Shown here in pieces: positions 15,736 through 24,177 of a stretch of 32,796 nucleotides of DNA (position 1 is the stretch's first letter; the number at the start of each line of letters is the position of its first letter). The stretch spans positions 1-32,796 of the forward strand of contig JANXRP010000093.1 in NCBI GenBank assembly GCA_025352965.1. The letters run 5' to 3'. This DNA comes from Comamonadaceae bacterium (GTDB lineage: Bacteria > Pseudomonadota > Gammaproteobacteria > Burkholderiales > Burkholderiaceae_C). The notes under the pieces are model-generated. The model saw only the letters and a program-made list of their open reading frames with translations, was not told where the DNA came from and did not search any database. Position numbers and translations under genes: made by a program.

Positions 15736-16656
15736 GTGTGGATTGACAGCCATTGCCATCTCGATGCACCTGAGTTTGATGCTGACCGCGATGCGGTGCG
15801 ATTGGCTGCAAGGCTTGCGGGCGTCGATCTTTGCGTGATTCCAGCTGTAGAACGCGCTAATTTTGAAACAGTGAGGGCGCTCGCGCACAAGCATGGGGAT
15901 GTGTATGCGCTTGGGATTCATCCGCTCTACGTTCCAAAAGCACATGACGATGATTTGATTTTTTTGGAAGAGCAACTATCAAAGCTCAAAGACGATAAGC
16001 GCCTTGTCGCAGTAGGCGAAATTGGACTTGATTATTTTGTCCCCGAGCTTTGCACACCCGAGATGCGCGAGCGGCAATGGTATTTTTATACGGCGCAGTT
16101 GGCGCTTGCTAAGCGCTTTGAGTTGCCCGTTATTTTGCATGTCAGGCGCAGTGCCGATAAGCTCTTGAAAGGCCTGCGGGATAAGGCCTGGCCTAGTCGC
16201 GTTGGGGGGATTGCCCACGCGTTTAACGGCAGTTTGCAGCAAGCCCAGAATTTGATTGATTTAGGATTCAAGCTGGGATTTGGTGGAACGCTGACCTATG
16301 AGCGCTCACTGCAAATTAGGCGCTTGGCGACCGAGTTACCACTCACCTCTATTGTGCTAGAGACAGACGCGCCAGACATTCCGCCGCAGTGGCTGTATGT
16401 GACGGCGGATAAGCGGGCACAAGGAAAAAGCGCTCAAAAAAATACGCCAATCGAGTTACCTCGGATTGGCGCAGTGTTGACGGATCTGCGCGGTGTGAAT
16501 GCATCTGCTGTAGCAGAGCAAACCACGCGCAACGTCAAACAACTATTTGGTCGTTTCTTTTTTAATGAGCCACCGCCCATTGTTGTTGATCATGACCAAG
16601 GTTTTGCGAGTGATGTCAACAAAAGAGTTGGACACATAGGCTTGGGTGAAGTCTAG
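15736..16656 (+). CDS. TatD-family metal-dependent DNase
   Basis: This 306-residue TIM-barrel hydrolase has the TatD signature parts: WIDSHCHLD (2-10, metal histidines 6 and 8), VGEIGLDY, PVILHVRR, IAHAFNGS and LETDAPDIPP. TatD enzymes act as 3'-5' nucleases in DNA repair or turnover. A GTG start at 15736 is used because the conserved block follows at once and no ATG fits. The conserved part ends near NVKQLFG, about residue 272. The last 35 or so residues run on over the 3' end of the convergent gene and look like an unselected tail. It lies 8 bases after the amidohydrolase stop. Confidence 0.9.
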   Translation: MWIDSHCHLDAPEFDADRDAVRLAARLAGVDLCVIPAVERANFETVRALAHKHGDVYALGIHPLYVPKAHDDDLIFLEEQLSKLKDDKRLVAVGEIGLDYFVPELCTPEMRERQWYFYTAQLALAKRFELPVILHVRRSADKLLKGLRDKAWPSRVGGIAHAFNGSLQQAQNLIDLGFKLGFGGTLTYERSLQIRRLATELPLTSIVLETDAPDIPPQWLYVTADKRAQGKSAQKNTPIELPRIGAVLTDLRGVNASAVAEQTTRNVKQLFGRFFFNEPPPIVVDHDQGFASDVNKRVGHIGLGEV

Positions 16657-17400
16657 TTGCACTTGCTGTGCATCTAAGGGCATCATGGCAACGTCATAAG
16701 CATTGATGGAAATTTTAGTTTTGGTGTTGATGCGCTGGGCTCTTGCTTTTTGCCAAGCATCTGACGTTGCCGTATCACCTTTATAGCCAGGAACATAACT
16801 GGCAAAGTACGCATCTAGCTGTTTCGATTGCCATGCCGCTAGCCATTGGCGCATACCCATGACGGACGGTGCATTTTCCACAGCGGAGGATGATACGGAG
16901 GGGGGCATAGTCGTGGGGGCTGCTACGGTGGGTACAACTGAGCGTGCCGCGAGGTTTACTGATGGGGAGGCCACTACAGCTGGCGCAGCATTATTGAGAG
17001 CATCTAATCTTTCTTGCGCCAAGTTTGGCAGCAAGACCATATACTTTTTATTGTCTTTGATTGCAATGACAACATAGTTCGACTTTTCCGCTTCTGGAAT
17101 AACGGCAATCGCTTGATAAATATTTTTTGCGGCTTGCACACGGTTGGTATTTTCATACAGCTGAGCCATTTCAAAGTAGGCAAATGGATTTTTTGGCTCA
17201 ACTTTGAGTAGTGGCGTGAGCAATGCTTCTGCACTAGTCCAATCGCGTTTCTCCAGCGCTGCCTGTGCTTCGGCCAGTGGTGTCAGTGGCACATCTGGCG
17301 TCCGGCTTTGCCCAAGCACGGTGCCGTTTAGCAGCAGGGCAGTCACGCTCGAGAGCAAGGCGGTGCACAAAGCTGATAAGAGTCTGGAGTGAGTTGTCAT
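16543..17400 (-). CDS. Exported TPR protein with NTF2-like (Cds6-type) C-terminal domain, copy 2
   Basis: This 285-residue protein starts with a signal peptide (about 1-31, hydrophobic SALCTALLSSVTALLL). TPR-like helices follow at about 42-100 (WTSAEALLTPLL, NPFAYFEMAQLYENTNRV), then a long Pro/Ala/Ser/Val linker at about 140-185. The last 100 residues match the NTF2-like domain often found at the C-terminus of betaproteobacterial L,D-transpeptidases: WLAAWQSKQLDAYFASYVPGY ... RKTLVMINNNGRWLI. No YkuD catalytic domain is present. ATG 17400 lies 22 bases after its paralogue's stop and has a GGAA site; a longer start at 17460 would overlap that gene. A cell-wall scaffold or sensor role is inferred. 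Confidence 0.75.
   Translation of the reverse strand: MTTHSRLLSALCTALLSSVTALLLNGTVLGQSRTPDVPLTPLAEAQAALEKRDWTSAEALLTPLLKVEPKNPFAYFEMAQLYENTNRVQAAKNIYQAIAVIPEAEKSNYVVIAIKDNKKYMVLLPNLAQERLDALNNAAPAVVASPSVNLAARSVVPTVAAPTTMPPSVSSSAVENAPSVMGMRQWLAAWQSKQLDAYFASYVPGYKGDTATSDAWQKARAQRINTKTKISINAYDVAMMPLDAQQVQLDFTQAYVSNSFVDITRKTLVMINNNGRWLIKKETTK
17137..17157. repeat. Copy of a 21-base identity shared by the two tandem paralogues
   Basis: These 21 bases are identical to 18026-18046 and encode the YENTNRV part of the TPR region on the minus strand. Such a retained stretch supports duplication of one gene from the other. Confidence 0.7.
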
Positions 17401-17422
17401 ACGGGTTTGATTCCTATCATCA

Positions 17423-18286
17423 TTATTTGATTGATTCACGCTCGATGAGCCAGTGTCCATTACTCAGTTTGAAGAGCAAAGTTTTGCGAGCTTTGCTACT
17501 TTGGTTGTCCGAAAAATAGGACTGTAAAAATCGAGCTTGAACACTGGTTGGTGACAGACTTGTTATTTCAAGATTTTTGAAATTAATTTCAATATTGGTC
17601 TCACGACCAATCGTCTCTCGGCGTTTATTTTCCCATGCTGTCCGTGTTGGCATCTCGCCACGAAAATCAGGTGTGTAGCTAGCGTAATAGTTTGGCAAAT
17701 TTTTGTTTGCCCACGCTGCTGCCCAACTCTTCATAGCTGCGCTTACCGTTAAATGCTTTTCTCTCAAAGACTGTGAATAGGTGATTTGCCTGATTGTTAG
17801 TGGCGTTGTCGGTATGATGGCCGTCGTCGATGTGAGCGGTGGAATAGTGGCTATGGACTGCGGCACGATAGCTGGTCTATCGTTAATGGCATTGAGTTTG
17901 GCTTGCGCAAGGGACACCAAACTGACTAATCGACTAGCATAGGGCGCACGAACAACGACCGTGTATTGGTTGGGGTCAGCACTCAACGTGTTGGTTAGTC
18001 CTTGATAAATTTGTTTGGCTAAATCCACACGGTTGGTATTTTCATAGACTTGCGCGAGGTCATAAAAGATGAAGGGATTTTTCGGTTGGCTTTTTGTGAG
18101 GGGAAGCAAGAGAGCTTCTGCATTTGACCAATTACGATTGGAGACAAAATCATGCGCCTTAGCAATTTGGTCGACATCGCTATTTTGTGCAATCGCGTTT
18201 GAACTCAAACTGATGCAAAGAGTGAACGCATAAGCGCACGCTCTAACAAAAGCGAGGATGCGGTGCGAAAGAGAATATCCGGGCAT
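17423..18286 (-). CDS. Exported TPR protein with NTF2-like (Cds6-type) C-terminal domain, copy 1
   Basis: This 287-residue protein has the same plan as its downstream neighbour: signal peptide ending near SNAIA (about residue 34), TPR-like region NWSNAEALLLPLTKS and NPFIFYDLAQVYENTNRV, a Thr/Ile/Pro-rich linker, and a C-terminal NTF2-like domain (WAAAWANKNLPNYYASYTPDF ... RKTLLFKLSNGHWLI). The two are clearly tandem paralogues, conserved at both ends with divergent linkers. ATG 18286 is preferred because it directly precedes a good signal peptide and lies downstream of a TATAAT at 18319-18324. An in-frame GTG at 18313 falls about where that promoter would begin transcription. Function is unknown; periplasmic location is well supported. 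Confidence 0.75.
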   Translation of the reverse strand: MPGYSLSHRILAFVRACAYAFTLCISLSSNAIAQNSDVDQIAKAHDFVSNRNWSNAEALLLPLTKSQPKNPFIFYDLAQVYENTNRVDLAKQIYQGLTNTLSADPNQYTVVVRAPYASRLVSLVSLAQAKLNAINDRPAIVPQSIATIPPLTSTTAIIPTTPLTIRQITYSQSLREKHLTVSAAMKSWAAAWANKNLPNYYASYTPDFRGEMPTRTAWENKRRETIGRETNIEINFKNLEITSLSPTSVQARFLQSYFSDNQSSKARKTLLFKLSNGHWLIERESIK

Positions 18287-18318
18287 ATAAGGGTGTGTAT
18301 ACAAAATTGGCACCCTAG

Positions 18319-18324
18319 ATTATA
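18319..18324 (-). promoter_or_regulatory. Consensus -10 box for the TPR gene pair
   Basis: On the minus strand this reads TATAAT, a full consensus -10, with 32 bases to the chosen ATG at 18286. A -35 is weak (TTAAAA-like, about 17 bases upstream). It lies in the only gap (76 bases) between the divergent TPR pair and the SpeE-like gene. Confidence 0.45.
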
Positions 18325-18362
18325 GGCTTTTAGTGTGCAAATTTTAAAAATCCTATTTAAAA

Positions 18363-19121
18363 ATGGTAGTTAAAAAATCCCCTAATGTCAGTCTGAGTGA
18401 ATGGGATGGCGTGCGTTGCCTTCACCTCGATACGCCATGGGTGCAAGGTACCATGACGATTAAAACGCCTTTCAAAATCGAGTTGGAATACGTGCAACGT
18501 ATGATGGCGTGGCTGCTTTTTGTACCCAGTACCTCGGTAAAAGATCGACAAGCCTTGCAACTAGGACTTGGGGCTGCAGCCATTACCAAGTGCTGTTACA
18601 AAATTTTAGGGATGCGAACGGCCGCAATAGAAATTAATTCAAAAGTAATCACTATGTGCCAACAGTGGTTTAAACTGCCGCCAGACAACAATCGGTTGCA
18701 AATTGTGTTGGCTGATGCCGCTAACGAGATCAAATCTGCGAAGTGGTTGGGCGCCGTTGATGCACTTGCAGTGGATTTATATGACCATGAAGCGGCGGCT
18801 CCCGTGATGGATTCCGCTTCCTTTTATGCTGACTGCCGTGCGGTGTTGACAGATGAGGGCGCAATGACCGTGAATCTGTTTGGACGTGATAACAGCTACA
18901 AAGCCAGCTTAGAAAAGATTAAGCAGGTCTTTGGTGTCGATTGCGTGTGGGCATTCAAGCCAACGCGTGAAGGCAATACGGTGGTCATGGCGTTCCGTAC
19001 AGCACCGAAGGTATCGCGAGAGGTGTTGACTCAACGCGCAGAAGCCATTGATTCGCGCTGGGAGTTGCCTGCCAAAAAATGGTTGAAACTACTTAGTCCC
19101 GCGACCTCTGTAGCGGCATAA
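18363..19121 (+). CDS. Spermidine-synthase-like SAM-fold protein, degenerate
   Basis: This 252-residue protein resembles the class I methyltransferase-like domain of polyamine aminopropyltransferases (SpeE). Visible are [12 protein letters not shown] (about 67-78) where SpeE has a GGGDGG loop, AIEINSKVI (about 93-101, the acidic residue after beta-2), LADAANEI, and [31 protein letters not shown] (about 138-168). The glycine loop is altered and the usual SpeE active-site Asp-Gly-containing segments are not evident. It may therefore be a methyltransferase-like or non-catalytic relative, a form common in Burkholderiales and often annotated as spermidine synthase. It is divergent from the TPR pair. 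Function is not assigned. Confidence 0.65.
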   Translation: MVVKKSPNVSLSEWDGVRCLHLDTPWVQGTMTIKTPFKIELEYVQRMMAWLLFVPSTSVKDRQALQLGLGAAAITKCCYKILGMRTAAIEINSKVITMCQQWFKLPPDNNRLQIVLADAANEIKSAKWLGAVDALAVDLYDHEAAAPVMDSASFYADCRAVLTDEGAMTVNLFGRDNSYKASLEKIKQVFGVDCVWAFKPTREGNTVVMAFRTAPKVSREVLTQRAEAIDSRWELPAKKWLKLLSPATSVAA

Positions 19122-19158
19122 AATTCCTTTTTTAGCACTCATCCATAGGACGCATTCA

Positions 19159-20124
19159 ATGAAACACATCAAACTTAGCTTGGCCTACGCGATGGCGCTT
19201 GTGGCTATCAACATTTCCGCGCAAACTTACCCGAATAAACCTGTCACATTGCAAGTGCCATTTGCGCCGGGCGGGACCACGGACATTGTGGCGCGTGTGA
19301 TTTCCGAGCCTTTGGGGAAATCGCTTGGACAGTCGGTGATCGTTCTTAATAAAGTGGGTGGTGGCGGTGTGGTTGGCGCAGCAGAAACATCCCGAGCTGT
19401 GCCTGATGGCTACAACCTTGGCATGGCCACGGTATCCACAACAGCGGCTAATCCTGCGATCAATCCAAAGACCCCCTACAACCCACTCACAGACTTTACG
19501 CCCATCATCAATGTGGCTGCAACGCCGAACGTGATCGCCGTTCATCCTAGTTTTCCAGCTAGGGACTACAAAGGTTTTGTCGCCGAGCTCAAAAAAAATC
19601 CAGGTAAATACTCGTACTCGTCATCGGGTGTCGGCGGCATTGGGCATTTGCAAACGGAGCTGTATAAAAACTTAGCGGGCGTGTTTATTACGCATATTCC
19701 TTATTCGGGTGCGGGCCCTGCGCTGCGCGATACGGTGGGTGGGCAAGTGTCGATTATTTTTGATAATTTGCCTTCTGCGTTGCCGTTCATTAAAGATGGC
19801 AAATTGATTGCGATTGTCGTGGCAGCACCCACACGTTTAGCTGTGCTGCCCAATGTGCCTACGTTTAAAGAAGTGGGCTTAGAGCCCGTGAATCGCATGG
19901 CCTATTACGGTATTTATGGCCCTAAGAATTTGCCCAAAGAAGTCGTAGAAAAAATTAGCGCGGGCGTCAAAAAAGCAGTCGAAGATCCGATTGTGAAAAG
20001 GAAGATCGAGGACACGGGTTCGCTTGTGGTTGCCAATAGCCCAGAGCAATTTGCCGCGCAAATTAAAGCGGAATTCGAGGTGTACAAAAAAGTGGTGACC
20101 TCGGCCAAGCTCAAGCTGGATTAA
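19159..20124 (+). CDS. Bug-family periplasmic solute-binding protein (TTT type)
   Basis: This 321-residue Bug/TctC family receptor has a signal peptide of about 21 residues ending ISAQ. Family blocks follow: [23 protein letters not shown] (about 23-45), [31 protein letters not shown] and [19 protein letters not shown]. An AGGA site lies 8 bases before the ATG. No TctA/B membrane genes are nearby, and unlike the copy at 2760-3755 there are no catabolic genes beside it, so the ligand is open. Its stop overlaps the xerD start by one base (TAATG). Confidence 0.88.
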   Translation: MKHIKLSLAYAMALVAINISAQTYPNKPVTLQVPFAPGGTTDIVARVISEPLGKSLGQSVIVLNKVGGGGVVGAAETSRAVPDGYNLGMATVSTTAANPAINPKTPYNPLTDFTPIINVAATPNVIAVHPSFPARDYKGFVAELKKNPGKYSYSSSGVGGIGHLQTELYKNLAGVFITHIPYSGAGPALRDTVGGQVSIIFDNLPSALPFIKDGKLIAIVVAAPTRLAVLPNVPTFKEVGLEPVNRMAYYGIYGPKNLPKEVVEKISAGVKKAVEDPIVKRKIEDTGSLVVANSPEQFAAQIKAEFEVYKKVVTSAKLKLD

Positions 20125-21017
20125 TGTCCACGCAGCCTCTTGCTCTTGTCGATAGCTTCATTGATGCGCTGTGGCTAGAAGAGGGGTTAGCTAAAAACAC
20201 CTTAGAGGCCTATCGGCGGGACTTGAAGCTTTTTGGCACATGGTTGATGCAGCAAGGACGTAGCCTAGAGCAAACTGTGCAAACGGACATTGATGGCTAC
20301 TTTGCCGCCAAACACGCGGCTACAAAAAGCAGCACCGCCAACCGTCGGCAAGCAGCGTTCAAGCGATTCTTCAGGTGGGCGGTTCGTGAACATCACATGG
20401 CGCAAGACCCGACGCTCAGATTAGTCAGCGCCAAAGCTTTGCAACGATCTATCAAGACGCTATCAGAGGCGCAAGTCGAATCGCTCCTGCTAGCGCCCCA
20501 TATCGATACGCCACTGGGTTTGCGTGACCGTGCCATGCTGGAACTCCTTTATGCATGTGGCCTGCGAGTGAGCGAACTGGTGAGTCTCAAGACGTTTTAT
20601 GTCAGCATGAATGACAACGCCTTGCGCGTGACAGGCAAGGGCAGCAAAGAGCGTGTCGTGCCATTTGGGCAAGTTGCAGCCCAGTGGATTGAGCGTTATT
20701 TAAAAGAATCGAGACCTGAGATTTTGAGCGGGCAGCTCACCGACGATTTGTTTGTGACCACGCGCGGCAGTCGCATGACGCGTGAAGGTTTTTGGCACAT
20801 TATCAAAAAATATGCACAACAAGCCGCCATCACAGCGCCGCTGTCGCCGCACACGCTGCGTCATGCCTTTGCCACGCACTTGCTCAATCACGGCGCAGAT
20901 TTGCGAGCCGTGCAGCTTTTGCTAGGCCATGCAGACATTACGACCACGACGATTTATACGCATGTGGCGAGGGAGCGTTTGAAACAAATCGTGCATGACC
21001 ATCATCCTCGGGGATAA
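20124..21017 (+). CDS. xerD: Site-specific tyrosine recombinase XerD
   Basis: This 297-residue recombinase acts with XerC and FtsK at the chromosomal dif site to resolve dimers. All six catalytic positions are visible: Arg148 (ACGLRVSEL), Lys172 ([13 protein letters not shown]), His243 and Arg246 (HTLRHAF), His269 (LLGHADI) and Tyr278 (TTIYTHV). Arg148 and Lys172 fall at the same numbers as in E. coli XerD. The SAM-like N-terminal domain ([23 protein letters not shown]) and the ending HDHHPRG are XerD-like rather than XerC-like. It is a chromosomal housekeeping recombinase, not a sign of an integrated element: no att-like repeats or cargo genes flank it. Confidence 0.93.
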   Translation: MSTQPLALVDSFIDALWLEEGLAKNTLEAYRRDLKLFGTWLMQQGRSLEQTVQTDIDGYFAAKHAATKSSTANRRQAAFKRFFRWAVREHHMAQDPTLRLVSAKALQRSIKTLSEAQVESLLLAPHIDTPLGLRDRAMLELLYACGLRVSELVSLKTFYVSMNDNALRVTGKGSKERVVPFGQVAAQWIERYLKESRPEILSGQLTDDLFVTTRGSRMTREGFWHIIKKYAQQAAITAPLSPHTLRHAFATHLLNHGADLRAVQLLLGHADITTTTIYTHVARERLKQIVHDHHPRG

Positions 21018-21057
21018 TCAAAGCTTCTCCAGCACGCATGCACTGATAGGCAATCCC

Positions 21058-22395
21058 GTGAATCCAAATAAAAAAGTATTTATCAAAACCTTTGGCTGCC
21101 AAATGAACGAGTACGACTCGGACAAGATGGTGGACGTGATGCACGGCGCGGAGGGTTACATCAAAACTGACAACGTCGAGGAGGCTGATCTCATCTTGTT
21201 TAACACTTGCTCGGTGCGCGAAAAAGCGCAGGAGAAGGTGTTTAGCGATTTGGGGCGCGTGAAGCATCTCAAAGCCAAGGGCGTGCAAATTGGCGTAGGT
21301 GGCTGCGTCGCTAGTCAAGAAGGCGCGGCGATTATTGCCCGTGCGCCCTATGTGGATGTGGTGTTTGGCCCGCAGACCTTGCATCGCTTGCCTGAGTTAT
21401 TGAGTGCCCGCAAAGCCAAAAACAAACCGCAAGTCGATATCACGTTCCCCGAGATTGAAAAATTCGATCACTTGCCGCCCGCCCGTGTGGATGGAGCTTC
21501 CGCGTTTGTGTCGATCATGGAAGGCTGCTCCAAATATTGCTCGTACTGCGTTGTACCTTACACGCGCGGCGAAGAGGTAAGCCGTCCGTTTGATGACGTG
21601 ATGGCGGAAATTACGCATCTCACAAAACAAGGCGTCATCGAAGTGAACTTGCTCGGTCAAAACGTCAATGGCTATCGTGGTCATTTGGTTAAAGGAGATG
21701 AGACCAGCGAGATTGTCGATTTCGCTTATCTCCTAGATCGCATTGGCGAGATGAAGGCTATCCAGCGCATCCGCTACACCACGAGCCATCCCAACGAGTT
21801 TGGTCAGCGTTTGATAGATTGTTACGCTCGCAACCCCAAGCTGGTCAATCACTTGCACTTGCCTGTGCAGCATGGCTCGGATCGGATTTTGATGGCGATG
21901 AAGCGCGGCTATACCTCGCTGCAATTTAAAAGCTCGATACGCAAATTGCGTGCAATCCGTCCTGACATTTCGATATCAAGCGACTTTATTGTGGGCTTTC
22001 CGGGCGAGACGGATAGCGACTTTGAAAAGATGATGAATCTCATCAACGAGATTGGTTTTGACAACAGTTTCAGTTTTATTTTTAGCCCACGTCCAGGCAC
22101 GCCAGCGGCTAATTTGCAAGACGAGACGCCGCACGAGGTCAAGCTCAAACGCTTGCAGCTACTCCAAGCCACGATTGAAGCGAATGCGCAAAAAATTGCG
22201 ACTAGCAAACTCGGCACTGTGCAGCGCGTGCTCGTTGAGAAAGCAGGCAATAAAGAAAATCAACTCATGGGACGTACCGAATGCAATCGTTTGGTGAGCT
22301 TTGCAGGTCAGGCGCGTTTGATTGGGCAGCTTGTTGATCTGACGATTACGGAGGCAAAGGCGTATTCGTTTAAGGGTGAGGTCGTTCTTGGCTAA
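21058..22395 (+). CDS. miaB: tRNA-2-methylthio-N6-dimethylallyladenosine synthase MiaB
   Basis: This 445-residue radical-SAM methylthiotransferase adds the 2-methylthio group to i6A at position 37 of tRNAs reading U-starting codons. The N-terminal domain cysteines appear in [26 protein letters not shown] and [11 protein letters not shown]; the radical-SAM cluster is CSKYCSYC in [18 protein letters not shown]. The C-terminus has the length and look of a TRAM domain. A GTG at 21058 is chosen: it has AGG 7 bases upstream and puts the first cysteine at residue 14, close to E. coli. An ATG at 20995 would overlap xerD by 23 bases and add 21 residues. A -10-like GATAAT at 21013-21018 could give the gene its own promoter. 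Confidence 0.93.
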   Translation: MNPNKKVFIKTFGCQMNEYDSDKMVDVMHGAEGYIKTDNVEEADLILFNTCSVREKAQEKVFSDLGRVKHLKAKGVQIGVGGCVASQEGAAIIARAPYVDVVFGPQTLHRLPELLSARKAKNKPQVDITFPEIEKFDHLPPARVDGASAFVSIMEGCSKYCSYCVVPYTRGEEVSRPFDDVMAEITHLTKQGVIEVNLLGQNVNGYRGHLVKGDETSEIVDFAYLLDRIGEMKAIQRIRYTTSHPNEFGQRLIDCYARNPKLVNHLHLPVQHGSDRILMAMKRGYTSLQFKSSIRKLRAIRPDISISSDFIVGFPGETDSDFEKMMNLINEIGFDNSFSFIFSPRPGTPAANLQDETPHEVKLKRLQLLQATIEANAQKIATSKLGTVQRVLVEKAGNKENQLMGRTECNRLVSFAGQARLIGQLVDLTITEAKAYSFKGEVVLG

Positions 22396-23284
22396 TTTTC
22401 AAGCCGGCATTCTTGCCGAAGTCCCGCGCTTTGGTCGTTACGTCTTTTTCGACTTGACCAAAGGTGCGAGCGCGGTAGATATTCGGCAAGCGCTTAGCCC
22501 CCTTGCCCCTAAGCCACGCCAACTGGATGTTGTGGTCTGTATTGGTCTGCAAGCTGCGCAGGTTGTGGGCTACGAGGTGGCGGGCTTGCGTGAGTTTGAA
22601 GCTTTACAGACAACATCGAAAATTGTGATTCCCTCTTATCCCGCTGCGCTTTTGTTGTGGCTGCGCGGAGATAACGCGCAGGCACTGATGCTGTTAGAGC
22701 AAAAGCTCGCCAAACAATTGAAAACTGCATTTGTGCTGCGCGAATCCGTCGCAGCTTTTAAGCACACGCTTGGCAAAGACAAAACCGCACGCGATCTCAC
22801 GGGTTATGAGGATGGTACGGAGAATCCACAGGGCGCAGCGGCTCGCTCTGCGGCCTTTTTGCAAAGCGCGGATCCTGTTTTAAATGGGGCTAGTTTTTTA
22901 GCTGTACAGCGCTGGCAGCATGATTGGCAGGCGTTTGGTGCGATGACAACGCATGAGCAGGACAATGCAATAGGTCGTCGCAAATCAGATAACGAAGAGC
23001 TAGAAGATGCGCCCGAGTCGGCACATGTGCGGCGCACGGCGCAGGAAGACTTTGACCCCGAAGCATTTGTGCTGCGTCGTTCTATGCCGTGGTGCAGTGA
23101 GCAAGCCGGCGACAAAAGTTCGGGGTTGATGTTCGCAGCGTTTGGTAAATCCTTCAATGCCGTCGAGGCGCAAATGCACCGTATGGCAGGTTTGAACGAT
23201 GGTGTGGTGGACGCGCTGTTTCAGTTTTCTAAGCCTATGACCACGTCTTATTTTTGGTGCCCACCCGTGATAATGACTCCATGA
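22388..23284 (+). CDS. DyP-type heme peroxidase (YfeX-like)
   Basis: This 298-residue protein is a dye-decolorizing peroxidase of the cytoplasmic YfeX-like group; it has no signal peptide. The distal GxxDG motif is GYEDGTENP, the likely proximal heme histidine is in SAHVRRT, and a conserved arginine is in VLRRSMPW. These enzymes use H2O2 to oxidise dyes, phenolics or porphyrins; the natural substrate is usually unknown. A TTG start at 22388 puts the conserved FQAGIL at the same position as in YfeX-like proteins and has GGTGAGG 6 bases upstream; a GTG at 22376 is the alternative. Either start lies inside the end of miaB. Its stop overlaps the next ATG (ATGA). Confidence 0.87.
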   Translation: MANFQAGILAEVPRFGRYVFFDLTKGASAVDIRQALSPLAPKPRQLDVVVCIGLQAAQVVGYEVAGLREFEALQTTSKIVIPSYPAALLLWLRGDNAQALMLLEQKLAKQLKTAFVLRESVAAFKHTLGKDKTARDLTGYEDGTENPQGAAARSAAFLQSADPVLNGASFLAVQRWQHDWQAFGAMTTHEQDNAIGRRKSDNEELEDAPESAHVRRTAQEDFDPEAFVLRRSMPWCSEQAGDKSSGLMFAAFGKSFNAVEAQMHRMAGLNDGVVDALFQFSKPMTTSYFWCPPVIMTP

Positions 23285-24171
23285 CCAACACCGCCATGAA
23301 CCTAGCCAACCTCAAGAGCTCGAATTTATTAAATGCTGATCTGCATTGCCATTCGGTCGTGTCCGATGGCACGTTGACTCCTGAAGCGGTGGCCGAGCGT
23401 GCTGCTAAAAACGGCGTGGAACTCTGGGCACTGACCGATCACGACGAGTTAGGCGGTATTGCGCGGGCTCGCGCTGCTGCCAAAGCGAACGGTATGAACT
23501 ACCTGACGGGTGTGGAAATTTCCGTTACGTTTGCCGATAAAACGGTGCATATCGTTGGGCTTGGTTTTGATGAAACGAATGTCGAGCTCATAGCTGGTTT
23601 AGCTTCCGTCCGAGGGGGGCGTTTGGCGCGTGCGCACGAGATGTCAGATGGACTGGCAAAGGTCGGCATCAAAGGCGCATTTGACGGCGCGCTCAAATAT
23701 GTGGGTAATCCTGATCTGATTTCGCGCTCGCATTTTGCACGGCATTTGGTGGCGAGCGGTGTGTGCCCTGATACCAATTCGGTGTTCCGCAAATACTTGA
23801 CGGAGGGCAAGCCAGGCTTTGTGCCGCACCGCTGGTCAAAGCTGAAAGATGCGGTCACTTGGATTATCCAAGCTGGTGGCGAAGCGGTGATTGCGCATCC
23901 AGGGCGTTATGGTTTTAGCTCGAACGAAGAGTATGCGCTCTTTACTGACTTCAAAAATTTTGGCGGACGCGGCGTAGAGGTTGTCACAGGCAGTCATTCT
24001 GAGGCCGAGTACGTGATTTATGCGGATATGGCGAAAGAGTTTAAGTTGACGGCATCAAAAGGCAGTGATTTTCATTCCCCCGATGAGAGCCGTATCGACC
24101 TTGGAACGTTGCCCGATTTGGTGGGATCACTACAGCCCGTGTGGGAACTTTTGGAAGATAGGATTGCTTAA
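23281..24171 (+). CDS. PHP-domain phosphoesterase / RNase AM (YciV) family
   Basis: This 296-residue PHP-fold enzyme has the metal-binding blocks DLHCHSVVSDGTL (about 20-32), TDHDELGG, GVEIS, SRSHFARHLV, AHPGRYG and KGSDFHSP in family order. Relatives include E. coli YciV, a 5'-3' exoribonuclease that trims rRNA 5' ends and short RNAs, and the Chromobacterium nucleoside 3',5'-bisphosphate phosphatase. The ATG at 23281 overlaps the peroxidase stop (ATGA); an upstream GTG at 23254 is unlikely. Lying between miaB and trpS it fits an RNA-metabolism neighbourhood. The family is clear; RNase versus nucleotide phosphatase is not decided here. Confidence 0.88.
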   Translation: MTNTAMNLANLKSSNLLNADLHCHSVVSDGTLTPEAVAERAAKNGVELWALTDHDELGGIARARAAAKANGMNYLTGVEISVTFADKTVHIVGLGFDETNVELIAGLASVRGGRLARAHEMSDGLAKVGIKGAFDGALKYVGNPDLISRSHFARHLVASGVCPDTNSVFRKYLTEGKPGFVPHRWSKLKDAVTWIIQAGGEAVIAHPGRYGFSSNEEYALFTDFKNFGGRGVEVVTGSHSEAEYVIYADMAKEFKLTASKGSDFHSPDESRIDLGTLPDLVGSLQPVWELLEDRIA

Positions 24172-24177
24172 ATAGTT

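Noticed and set aside
20124-21017. Tyrosine recombinase as a sign of an integrated mobile element
   Set aside because: All features, including residue numbering and C-terminus, match chromosomal XerD. No tRNA target, att-like repeats, phage or cargo genes are next to it.
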